From NCBI RefSeq assembly GCF_004920835.1, contig NZ_QFHO01000038.1:1-37623 (forward strand): a stretch of DNA of 37,623 bases, in the 5' to 3' direction. Below are positions 30,762 to 37,623 of this stretch, in pieces (the first letter of the stretch is position 1; each line of letters opens with the position of its first letter). The DNA is from Stenotrophomonas maltophilia (GTDB lineage: Bacteria > Pseudomonadota > Gammaproteobacteria > Xanthomonadales > Xanthomonadaceae). Position numbers and translations under genes: made by a program. The notes under the pieces are model-generated. The model was not told the origin of the DNA, made no database searches, and was given only the letters and a program-made list of their open reading frames with translations.

Positions 30762-30767
30762 GCATTC

Positions 30768-31931
30768 TCAGGCGTACGCGTCCAGCAACCCGCGCTGGCG
30801 GATCAACTGCGCGGACGACATGCTGGCGTCGCCCGGCGACGGTTCTCCGTCACCCGCCATGCCGCCGCTTCCGGCCTGGCCCGACGCATTGCCGTCACCG
30901 CCGGGGGCCTGATGACCAATATCGGCGTGGGCCAGCTGGAAACCCTGCTCGCCCAGCAGTTCACGCAGGCGCGGCAGGCTGCTTTCCAGCGCCTGGCGCA
31001 CATCCACGTGCGGGCTGCTGAAGCTGGCGTGCACCTTGTCGCCGTTCAACTGCAGACGCACGTCGACCGGGCCCATGTCATCCGGGCTCAGGCGGATGTG
31101 GGCGTGGCCGATCTTCTGGTCGGCCAACCAGCCCAGGCGGGCGCCGATGGCCTGGTCGAAGCCATCGTCACCGAGCACCGGCTTCGGCGTCGGTTCGCCG
31201 TTGAAGATGGCGTTGCCGGTGGCCAGCGCGGCCTTCAGATCCTGCACGGCTGCAGTTGCCGGTGCATGCAGCAGGGGGGCAGGGGTACGGTCACCGATGG
31301 CGGCCACGTCGCTACCTTCGCCTCGGTCGCCGCGCTTGCCCGCCGGCAGGATCATCTCCGGCAACGGCAGAGTGGTGGCGTCGTCGGCGCTGGCCGCCAG
31401 AGGCTTGCCGTCGGGCGATCCAGTGGCGATGGCCGTGGGTGCCGTTGCCGCAGCCGCCGGCAACGCTGCGCCGGCAGCGGCGGGCAGGGCACCAGCATCG
31501 TCGGCGAGCACAGGCGTGGCCGTTGTTGCCAGCACTGCAGCGGGATCGGCCAGCGTCGGCACCGCCAGCACCAGTCCGGCCAGGCCAAGGGGTGGCCACG
31601 GCGCATCCTCGGTCGCGGCTGCTTTGCCCTTTTCGGCGCCTGCAGTGGTTGTCCCTGCGGGTGCCGATGCCGTGGCGTCTTCGGTTGCAGCGTCGCTGCC
31701 CGGCTTGTGTTCGGCGGGTGTCCGCCCGTTGCCATCAGAGGTCGCAGACGGCATGGGCGTGGTCGACGATGGCGATGAGGTACGGGCGGCCGTGGACGTG
31801 TCCGGGCCCGACGTCCCATCCTGCAACAGCTGGCCGAAGCCCTTGCCGCTGTCATTGCGCGGCGCGCGCGTGCTGCCATTGCCGGTGTTCTGTGCCTGCG
31901 CGTTGGCGCTGCTGGCGAGCGGTGCGGGCAT
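30768..31931 (-). CDS. fliK: Flagellar hook-length control protein FliK
   Basis: FliK measures hook length and triggers the FlhB switch. The 387-residue protein has a long disordered Ala/Thr/Pro-rich N-terminal part and the conserved C-terminal domain at about 275-345: HAHIRLSPDDMGPVDVRLQL, VDVRQALESSLPRLRELLGE. A Gly/Ser-rich tail follows. GGGAGG precedes adjacent GTG (31934) and ATG (31931) codons. I use the ATG, which gives 9 bases of spacing, but the GTG would differ by only one residue. It overlaps the fliJ stop. The N-terminal part is poorly conserved, as is usual for the family. Confidence 0.94.
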   Translation of the reverse strand: MPAPLASSANAQAQNTGNGSTRAPRNDSGKGFGQLLQDGTSGPDTSTAARTSSPSSTTPMPSATSDGNGRTPAEHKPGSDAATEDATASAPAGTTTAGAEKGKAAATEDAPWPPLGLAGLVLAVPTLADPAAVLATTATPVLADDAGALPAAAGAALPAAAATAPTAIATGSPDGKPLAASADDATTLPLPEMILPAGKRGDRGEGSDVAAIGDRTPAPLLHAPATAAVQDLKAALATGNAIFNGEPTPKPVLGDDGFDQAIGARLGWLADQKIGHAHIRLSPDDMGPVDVRLQLNGDKVHASFSSPHVDVRQALESSLPRLRELLGEQGFQLAHADIGHQAPGGDGNASGQAGSGGMAGDGEPSPGDASMSSAQLIRQRGLLDAYA

Positions 31932-32398
31932 CACGTGCGACCTCCCTGCTCACCGTCTTCCTGGTCCTCGGCCTGCACCAGGCGTGCACGGCGCGCGCCG
32001 ATGTCGTCCATCTCGCGCTGGTCGCGGCGGTCGGTCACCACCTTCTCCTGCGCGCGGTAGCTGGCCGCCAGCTGTTCCAGCACGGCCTTGTCCCGGCTGG
32101 CCAGGATCAACCGGGCGCGCTCGGCTTCCACCTTCTCGCGGTTGCCATTGACCGTTGCCTGCTGCTGTTCGACCGCGCTGTCCAGGCGATCGAGGAAGGC
32201 GCGACGGTTCAGCAGCTGTGCCGGGCTGGTCGCCGCCATCTGCGCGTTCGCATACTCTTCGGCATAGCGGCGCAGTTCATCCAGTCGCGACAGATGCGTG
32301 TCGAGCACGGTCTGGCGTTCGGCCAGATCGCGAGCAACGGCATCCTCGTGTTCCTGGGCCCGCTTGAGCAGGGGGTCGATGCGCTTGGACTGGTTCAT
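31931..32398 (-). CDS. fliJ: Flagellar export chaperone FliJ
   Basis: FliJ is the coiled-coil stalk protein of the export ATPase ring. The 155-residue protein is almost all heptad-like helix: KRAQEHEDAVARDLAERQTV, NRRAFLDRLDSAVEQQQATV, EKVVTDRRDQREMDDIGARR. It begins 3 bases after fliI ends and overlaps the start of fliK. The length is typical. The call depends on coiled-coil character and position between fliI and fliK as much as on sequence. Confidence 0.94.
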   Translation of the reverse strand: MNQSKRIDPLLKRAQEHEDAVARDLAERQTVLDTHLSRLDELRRYAEEYANAQMAATSPAQLLNRRAFLDRLDSAVEQQQATVNGNREKVEAERARLILASRDKAVLEQLAASYRAQEKVVTDRRDQREMDDIGARRARLVQAEDQEDGEQGGRT

Positions 32399-32401
32399 GG
32401 C

Positions 32402-33787
32402 TTAACTCTCTTGTTCCACCAGGCGCTGCAGCGCCGCCTGGCTGTGCGGGAGATCTGCGGCCTTGGCAACGTCCTGGCCGAGGAATTCCATGATTTCCGG
32501 CCAGCGTTCCAGGGCTTCGTCGGTGGCCGCGTCGTTGCCGCGCTGGTAGGCACCGATGGCGATCAGGTCACGATTGGCCGAATAGGCCGAGACCAGTCGC
32601 TTCAACTTCCGGATGCGCAGGCGCCACGGCTCGTCGGCGATTTCCGTGACCACGCGGCTGACCGACGATTCGACGTCAATGGCCGGGTACAGGCCACTGT
32701 CTGCCACGCGACGGGACAGCAGGATGTGGCCGTCAAGAATGGCGCGCGCCGCATCGGCGATTGGATCCTGCGGATCATCGCCTTCGGTCAGCACGGTGTA
32801 GAACGCGGTGATCGAGCCACGGCCCTTGGCACCGTTGCCGGCGCGCTCGACCAGCGCCGGCAGCTTGGCGAACACCGACGGCGGATAGCCGCGGGTGGTC
32901 GGCGGTTCACCGACCGACAGGCCGATCTCGCGCTGCGCCTGCGCGAAGCGGGTCAGCGAATCCATCAGCAGCAGTACATTCAGGCCCTGGTCGCGGAACC
33001 ACTCGGCGATGGCGGTGGCGCGGTAGGCACCATGCAGGCGCGCCAACGGCGGCCGGTCAGCCGGGCTGGCGACCACCACGGCGCGGCGCAGGCCTTCTTC
33101 GCCCAGGGTGGTTTCGACGAAATCGCGTACTTCGCGGCCACGTTCACCGATCAGGCCGACCACGATCACGTCGGCGGCGGTGTATCGGGTCATCATGCCC
33201 AGCAGGGTCGACTTGCCGACGCCGGAGCCGGCGAACAGGCCGACACGCTGGCCTCGGCCGATGGGCAACAGCGCGTTGATCGCGCGCACGCCCACGTCCA
33301 GCGGTTGGGTGATCGGTTCGCGCGCCAGCGGATTGATCGAAACGCCGGCCATGCCGACATGGCCTTCGGCGCGGATCGGGCCCTTGCCATCCAGCGGCAC
33401 GCCATCGCTGTCGATGACGCGGCCGAGCAGGCCTTCGCCCACTTCCACGCCGCCACGCCGAGCCGACGGCACCACCCGTGCGTTGGGCAGCAGGCCATGC
33501 AGTTCGGCGCTGGGCATCAGGTAGGTGCGCTCGCCGGCGAAGCCGACCACTTCGGCATCGACCCAGCCACCGTCGACCACTTCCACCTTGCAGCTGGCGC
33601 CGAGCGGGGCCTCGCAGCCGACCGCTTCCAGGGTCAGGCCGACTGCGCGGCGCAGCACGCCCTCGCGGATCAGGCCACGCCCGTGCCCGGTGTCCACGCG
33701 CAGGCCGTCCAGGCGACGGGCCAGGCGCAGGTTGCGGGCCACGGCCCAATCGGCCGGCGGCGGGTTCGGTTGCGTTTCGGGCGTCAT
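32402..33787 (-). CDS. fliI: Flagellar export ATPase FliI
   Basis: FliI is the F1-beta-like hexameric ATPase that powers substrate loading. The 461-residue protein has the P-loop FAGSGVGKSTLLGMM. Further motifs are VGLIGERGREVRDFVE, the Walker B region NVLLLMDSLTRFAQAQREIG, and GEPPTTRGYPPSVFAKLPAL. The N-terminus (about residues 1-30) carries the segment expected to bind FliH. The ATG overlaps the fliH stop by 4 bases. Length and motifs are complete. Confidence 0.97.
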   Translation of the reverse strand: MTPETQPNPPPADWAVARNLRLARRLDGLRVDTGHGRGLIREGVLRRAVGLTLEAVGCEAPLGASCKVEVVDGGWVDAEVVGFAGERTYLMPSAELHGLLPNARVVPSARRGGVEVGEGLLGRVIDSDGVPLDGKGPIRAEGHVGMAGVSINPLAREPITQPLDVGVRAINALLPIGRGQRVGLFAGSGVGKSTLLGMMTRYTAADVIVVGLIGERGREVRDFVETTLGEEGLRRAVVVASPADRPPLARLHGAYRATAIAEWFRDQGLNVLLLMDSLTRFAQAQREIGLSVGEPPTTRGYPPSVFAKLPALVERAGNGAKGRGSITAFYTVLTEGDDPQDPIADAARAILDGHILLSRRVADSGLYPAIDVESSVSRVVTEIADEPWRLRIRKLKRLVSAYSANRDLIAIGAYQRGNDAATDEALERWPEIMEFLGQDVAKAADLPHSQAALQRLVEQES

Positions 33788-34425
33788 GCACCTGCTCCAG
33801 TCTGGCGGATCACAGCGTCCAGCGCACCGCGCAGGCGGGCTTCGAGGGTGCCGTCGATGCGCACCGCTTCGGCATGCACGCGCAGGTCGCCACGGCTGAG
33901 GCTGGTATCGGGTACCAGGCGCTGCTGCGACGACAGGTTCAGGAGGGGAGCGAGCGCGGCGATGTCGTCCGGGTGCAGGCGCACTTCCACTTCGCGGGTG
34001 CTGCCACCGACCGCGTCGATGGCCTCACCAACCAGTTGCGCCAACAGTGCCGGATCGGTCTCGTAGGCACGGCCGACCAGCGCGCCGGCGATGCGTACCG
34101 CCAGCTCGCCCAGCGCACCGACCACTTCGTTTTCCAGTCGCACCAACGGGCGGCTGAAGTTGTCGAGGATGCCCTCGATCTGCGCGGCGAGGCGACGCAC
34201 CTCGGCCTGGCCCTGGCCGTAGCCATCGGCATGGCCGTGTTGGAAGCCTTCCTTCTCGGCACTGTCCTGGATCGCCTGGATTTCTTCCAGGGTGGGCAGG
34301 TGCAGTGGCGGTTCCGGCTCGTGCTCCGGATCCGGCTCGGTGAGTTCGAACGCGTCCTCCTGGTCCAGCGCCGGTTCGGGCGGGGCCAGCAGGTCCGGGG
34401 CAAGCCAGCGCACGACGTTGCTCAC
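33784..34425 (-). CDS. fliH: Flagellar export ATPase regulator FliH
   Basis: FliH dimers hold FliI and link it to FliN in the C ring. The 213-residue protein has an acidic N-terminal part rich in Glu/Pro and a helical middle (EKEGFQHGHADGYGQGQAEV, with small residues spaced as in the FliH GxxxG region). A C-terminal domain follows (ELAVRIAGALVGRAYETDPA, VEVRLHPDDIAAL). The start is GTG at 34425, overlapping the fliG stop (GTGA). Confidence 0.94.
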   Translation of the reverse strand: MSNVVRWLAPDLLAPPEPALDQEDAFELTEPDPEHEPEPPLHLPTLEEIQAIQDSAEKEGFQHGHADGYGQGQAEVRRLAAQIEGILDNFSRPLVRLENEVVGALGELAVRIAGALVGRAYETDPALLAQLVGEAIDAVGGSTREVEVRLHPDDIAALAPLLNLSSQQRLVPDTSLSRGDLRVHAEAVRIDGTLEARLRGALDAVIRQTGAGA

Positions 34426-35423
34426 AGCATGGCCTCCGCACTGCCGCCGATGGTGACCGTGCCTTCATCGGCCATGCGCTTGACGATGGCCAGGATCTCG
34501 CGCTGCGCGCCTTCCACGTCGGACAGGCGCACCGGACCGCGTGCTTCCATGTCTTCCAGCAGGATCTCGGCCGCACGCTGCGACATGTTGCGGGTGATCT
34601 TGTCGCGCACCTTGATATCGGCGCCACGCAGGGCCAGGCCCAGGCGCTCGCCGCTCACTTCGCGCAGCACCAGCTGCATTTCGCGGTCGTCCAGGTCGAC
34701 CAGGTCGTCGAACACGAACATCAGGTCCTGGATGCGGTTGCTCAGCGGCGCGTCGATGCGGGCGATCTCGCCCAGGATGGCCTGGTCCTGGCCGCTGTCC
34801 ATGAAGTTGAGGATGTTGGCCGCGCACTGCACGCCGCCGATGTTGGACGACTTCAGGTTCTGGTTGCCGGCGAACTGGCGCTCCATGATCTCGTTGAGCT
34901 CATTGAGTGCGTTCGGCGGGATGCCGTCGAGGGTGGCGATGCGCAGCAGCACGTCCACGCGGGTGCGGTCGGGCAGCAGCTTCAGCGCGTCAGCAGCCTG
35001 GTCGGTTTCCAGATGGGCCATGACGATGGCGATGATCTGCGGGTGCTCGTTGCGCACCAGATCGGCCACCGCGCGCGGGTCCATCCACTTCAGCGCGTCC
35101 AGGCCGGTGGTGTTGCGGCCGAGCAGGATGCGATCGATCAGGTTGCCGGCCTTTTCGCTGCCCAGCGCCTGCACCAGCATGTTGCGGATGTAGTCGTCCG
35201 AGCCCACGCCCAGCGAGGTCTTCGAGCCCAGCTCCTGGCCGAACTGGTCCATCACCCGTTCCACCTGCTCGCGGGTGATGTCGGTCATGGTGGCCATGGC
35301 GATGCCGATCTTCTGCACTTCCTTGGGTTCCATGTGGCGCAGCACTTCGGCTGCATCCAGCTCACCCAGGGACAGCAGCAGCACGGCCGCGCGCTGTACG
35401 CCGGTCAATTGTGCCTCAGTCAT
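34422..35423 (-). CDS. fliG: Flagellar rotor switch protein FliG
   Basis: FliG is the rotor subunit that meets the stator. The 333-residue protein has three domains: an N-terminal domain that binds FliF, a middle domain with the EHPQ motif (NEHPQIIAIVMAHLE), and a C-terminal torque domain. The torque domain has charged residues in IQDLMFVFDDLVDLDDREMQ. The ATG lies within the last codons of fliF (8-base overlap). Confidence 0.97.
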   Translation of the reverse strand: MTEAQLTGVQRAAVLLLSLGELDAAEVLRHMEPKEVQKIGIAMATMTDITREQVERVMDQFGQELGSKTSLGVGSDDYIRNMLVQALGSEKAGNLIDRILLGRNTTGLDALKWMDPRAVADLVRNEHPQIIAIVMAHLETDQAADALKLLPDRTRVDVLLRIATLDGIPPNALNELNEIMERQFAGNQNLKSSNIGGVQCAANILNFMDSGQDQAILGEIARIDAPLSNRIQDLMFVFDDLVDLDDREMQLVLREVSGERLGLALRGADIKVRDKITRNMSQRAAEILLEDMEARGPVRLSDVEGAQREILAIVKRMADEGTVTIGGSAEAML

Positions 35424-37059
35424 TGGCCACCCAGCCCTTGACCACCTGGGCCACGCGCTTGGAGTCGGTCTTCACGGCTTCACGCGCCATCCGCAGTCGT
35501 TCCTCATATGAATCCACCGGCAGGGCCAGCGCATCCGGCCCGCCCAGGCTCGCGCGGTCGGCGCCCAGCGCCGGCAGCGGCATGCCATCGTCATCCACCA
35601 GCTGCACGTCCGCGGTATGCGGCTCCAGTGCCTGCTCGTCGTTCTTCTTTTGGCCGGTGATCGCGCGCAGCGCCGGGCGCAGCACGCCGAACAGCAGCGC
35701 CAGCACCACGACGGCACCCAGCAGCATGCGGCCGGCATCGTGCACCCACGGCAGCTCCCACCAGGCGGGACCTTCCACCGGCGTGGTATCCCGCACGAAC
35801 GGGGCGTTCATCACCGACACGGTGTCGCCGCGCTCGGCATTGAAGCCGACCGCCTGCTTGACCAGGGCTTCGACGCGGGTCAGCTCGGCCGCCGACAGCG
35901 GCTGCGGTGCGACCTTGCCGTTGGCACCGGCGCGCGGCACGTTGTCCACCAGCACCGCCACCGACACGCGCTTGATGCGGCCGGCCGGCTGGCGGGTGTG
36001 CTGCAGGGTGCGGTCCAGCTCATAGTTGCGGGTCGCGTTCTTGCTGCTTTCGGTCGGGGTCTGTGCGGTTGCCGGCGCAGCGGCCTGGCCCGGGGGGCTG
36101 TTGCTGGTGGCGCCCGGCACGCCCTGCGGACCCGGCGTGGTGGTGCTGTTCTCGCTCATCTGCTCGCTGCGCAGCTTCTGCGGCTCGCCGTTGTACAGTT
36201 CGCGCGCTTCCTCGGTCACCGAGAAGTCCATGTCCACGCTGACTTCCGGGTTGACCCGGCCAGGGCCGGTCATCGGCTCCAGCAGTTCGCGGATGCGCTG
36301 GTTGAACGAGGTTTCCTGGCGGCGCACCTGCTCGAACTGGGCGGCGTTGACTGCGGCCTCGCTGTTCGGGTCGCTGACGCTGAGCATGCGGCCGCTCTGG
36401 TCGACCACGGTCACGCGTTCCGGTGCCAGGTCCGGGATGCTGGCTGCGACCATGTGCACGATGGCGTCGACCTGGCTGCGCTCCAGCTGCTGGCCGCCAC
36501 GCAGTTCCAGCGTCACCGAGGCGCTGGCGACGTCGCGCTGGCGGGTGAAGGCGCTGGGCTTGGGAATGGCCAGGTGCACGCGCGAATCGCGCACTGGGCG
36601 CAGCGTGTTGATGGTGCGCGACAGTTCGGTCTCCAGCGCATGCTGGTAGCGCGCGCTTTCCACGAACTGGCTGACGCCGAAGCCCGGGTCGCGTTCCATC
36701 AGCTCGAAACCGAGTTTGCCGCTGTCGGTCAGGCCGGACCCGGCCAGCTTCAGGCGGGCGTCGTGCAGGTTCTTTTCCGGCACGGTGATGCCACCGGTGG
36801 CCGGGTCCAGCTGGAACGGAATCTGGGCGGCACGCAGCAGGTCGGTCGCTTCAGCGGTGGCCTTCTGGTCCAGGCCGGTATACAGCGGGACCATGCCGGG
36901 CTTCTGCGACCAGAAGAACACGAACAGCCCGGCGGCTACGGCCACGGCGATCATCGCCATCAGTCCGAGCCGACGGGTGATCTGCAGGCTTTGCAGCCGA
37001 TCGAACCACTGGCCCGCCTTTTCGGCGTTCAGGGATTCCTTGGAGAGCGACAGGGCCAT
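35416..37059 (-). CDS. fliF: Flagellar MS-ring protein FliF
   Basis: FliF builds the MS ring in the inner membrane. The 547-residue protein has TM1 at about residues 32-50 (LMAMIAVAVAAGLFVFFW) and ring-building domains with PLYTGLDQKATAEATDLLRA and SRTINTLRPVRDSRVHLAIP. TM2 lies near residues 445-465 (MLLGAVVVLALLFGVLRPAL). A FliG-binding C-terminus ends with RVAQVVKGWVAND. AAGGATAG precedes the ATG. It follows fliE by 12 bases. Confidence 0.97.
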   Translation of the reverse strand: MALSLSKESLNAEKAGQWFDRLQSLQITRRLGLMAMIAVAVAAGLFVFFWSQKPGMVPLYTGLDQKATAEATDLLRAAQIPFQLDPATGGITVPEKNLHDARLKLAGSGLTDSGKLGFELMERDPGFGVSQFVESARYQHALETELSRTINTLRPVRDSRVHLAIPKPSAFTRQRDVASASVTLELRGGQQLERSQVDAIVHMVAASIPDLAPERVTVVDQSGRMLSVSDPNSEAAVNAAQFEQVRRQETSFNQRIRELLEPMTGPGRVNPEVSVDMDFSVTEEARELYNGEPQKLRSEQMSENSTTTPGPQGVPGATSNSPPGQAAAPATAQTPTESSKNATRNYELDRTLQHTRQPAGRIKRVSVAVLVDNVPRAGANGKVAPQPLSAAELTRVEALVKQAVGFNAERGDTVSVMNAPFVRDTTPVEGPAWWELPWVHDAGRMLLGAVVVLALLFGVLRPALRAITGQKKNDEQALEPHTADVQLVDDDGMPLPALGADRASLGGPDALALPVDSYEERLRMAREAVKTDSKRVAQVVKGWVAND

Positions 37060-37071
37060 GCGGTTCTATCC

Positions 37072-37437
37072 TTACAGCGGCATGTTCATCACGTCCTGGT
37101 AGGCCTGGACGAGACGGTTGCGGACTTCCACGGTGGCGCGGAAGGCGATCTGGGACTGCTGCGAGGCGACCATGACCTTGGCGAGGTCGGCGCTGGGGTC
37201 GCCCATTTCGAAGGCTTTGGCCAGGGCGCCGGATTTCTGTTGCGCGTCGTTGACGCCGGCAATCGCACCACGCAGGGTTTCGGTGAAGCTGGCCGGCTGG
37301 GCCTGCGGTGCATCCAGCACCGTGCCCGGCAGGGCGTTGCTGCGCGGCGTTTCGCCCAGCGGGTTGAGCGCCGGCTGTCCCATCTGGGTCTGATAGGAGC
37401 GGATCTGCGAAAGGATCGACGTGACGGAGTGGGACAT
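37072..37437 (-). CDS. fliE: Flagellar MS-ring/rod junction protein FliE
   Basis: FliE joins the MS ring to the rod and is an early export substrate. The 121-residue protein has a short N-terminal helix (SHSVTSILSQIRSYQTQMG), a linker, and the conserved C-terminal helices AFEMGDPSADLAKVMVASQQ and RATVEVRNRLVQAYQDVMNM. I chose the ATG at 37437, with GGAA 9-10 bases upstream. An in-frame TTG at 37443 would add two residues. It is the first gene behind the sigma54 promoter at 37486-37499. Confidence 0.96.
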   Translation of the reverse strand: MSHSVTSILSQIRSYQTQMGQPALNPLGETPRSNALPGTVLDAPQAQPASFTETLRGAIAGVNDAQQKSGALAKAFEMGDPSADLAKVMVASQQSQIAFRATVEVRNRLVQAYQDVMNMPL

Positions 37438-37485
37438 CTGCAACGGTTCCAGAAACAGGGGATGGGGTTGTCTGCTGGAGCAGGT

Positions 37486-37499
37486 GCAAGTGCCGTGCC
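37486..37499 (-). promoter_or_regulatory. Sigma54 promoter for fliE-K
   Basis: The minus strand reads GGCACGGCACTTGC, with GG and GC exactly 10 bases apart. The start would be near 37474, about 37 bases before the fliE ATG. A 10-base palindrome AAACCGGTTT abuts it at 37501-37510. Confidence 0.85.
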
Positions 37500-37543
37500 G
37501 AAACCGGTTTTCGATTCAGTGAAGTGAGGGTGTGGGTGTTCTG

Positions 37544-37560
37544 GCAGGGCTGCGCCCTGC
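37544..37560. repeat. GCAGGGC hairpin upstream of fliE
   Basis: A 7-bp stem GCAGGGC/GCCCTGC has loop TGC. It lies 44 bases upstream of the fliE -24 box. It could be the terminator remnant of whatever lies beyond the window, or an intergenic repeat. Confidence 0.5.
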
Positions 37561-37571
37561 ACCCGCCGAAT

Positions 37572-37607
37572 CAACGTCAACGTCAACGTGAACGGCAACG
37601 TCAACGG
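37572..37607. repeat. Short tandem hexamer array (CAACGT-like)
   Basis: Six units of a CAACGT/GAACGG/CAACGG hexamer lie head to tail. On the minus strand this gives repeated TTGAC cores about 100-130 bases upstream of the predicted fliE start. Confidence 0.75.
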
Positions 37608-37623
37608 CGGGCTATCCGTGGGG

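Noticed and set aside
31256..34066. 936-codon open frame on the + strand
   Set aside because: It lies opposite fliK, fliJ, fliI and fliH, which are certain. It has no recognisable domain and no promoter of its own.

Overview
This 37.6 kb, GC-rich window is a single continuous flagellar and chemotaxis locus. Every gene I can support lies on the minus strand, so transcription runs from high to low coordinates. The organism is most likely a Stenotrophomonas of the maltophilia group, in the Xanthomonadaceae. Three things point there: the gene order is that of polar-flagellated gammaproteobacteria (fliE-R, flhBAF, fleN, fliA, cheYZA, motCD, a parA-like gene and a cheW-like gene in one run); the intergenic gaps hold short GTAG-headed stem-loops of the SMAG/REP type known from S. 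maltophilia; and the gaps at the low-coordinate end carry GGGGTCAGATCC-type hairpins. The genus call rests on my recognition of these features and not on any database search.

Layout in the direction of transcription. (1) 37.4-30.8 kb: fliE-fliF-fliG-fliH-fliI-fliJ-fliK (MS ring, rotor switch, export ATPase complex, hook-length control), preceded by a sigma54 promoter. (2) 30.5-26.3 kb: fliL-fliM-fliN-fliO-fliP-fliQ-fliR (C ring and export gate), with a second sigma54 promoter before fliL and two SMAG hairpins between fliP and fliQ. It is followed by a membrane MHYT-GGDEF-EAL c-di-GMP enzyme. (3) 23.9-14.4 kb: flhB-flhA-flhF-fleN-fliA-cheY-cheZ-cheA, with a third sigma54 promoter before flhB. 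FlhF and FleN set flagellar position and number, and FliA is the late sigma factor. (4) 14.3-10.5 kb: motC-motD-parC-parP (stator plus polar anchoring of the chemoreceptor array), preceded by a sigma28-like promoter that sits almost on the motC start codon. (5) 10.3-7.6 kb: a STAS-domain gene, a second cheY and a second cheA, with a sigma28 promoter and a strong terminator. (6) 7.2-0.4 kb: a chemoreceptor, a YcgR-like PilZ flagellar brake, cheW, a small exported protein and a second chemoreceptor. Three of these transcription units have recognisable sigma28 boxes.

The genes form an ordered cascade. Three promoters with the sigma54 GG-N10-GC spacing precede the early structural operons. The flhB operon makes FliA, and five good sigma28-like promoters (one more is weak) precede stator, receptor and signalling genes. 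c-di-GMP links the MHYT-GGDEF-EAL enzyme to the PilZ brake. Two CheA kinases and two CheY regulators are present, but there is no cheR or cheB in the window, although both receptors end in a DWQEF pentapeptide of the CheR/CheB-tether type.

I found no CRISPR array, tRNA, rRNA, insertion sequence or defence system. The least explained items are a fourfold EPTWDDLP-type repeat in the ParP/CheW-like protein, a sigma28-linked small exported protein of unknown function, a set of four covarying hairpins confined to the receptor end, and a nested 26-bp inverted repeat near the window start.
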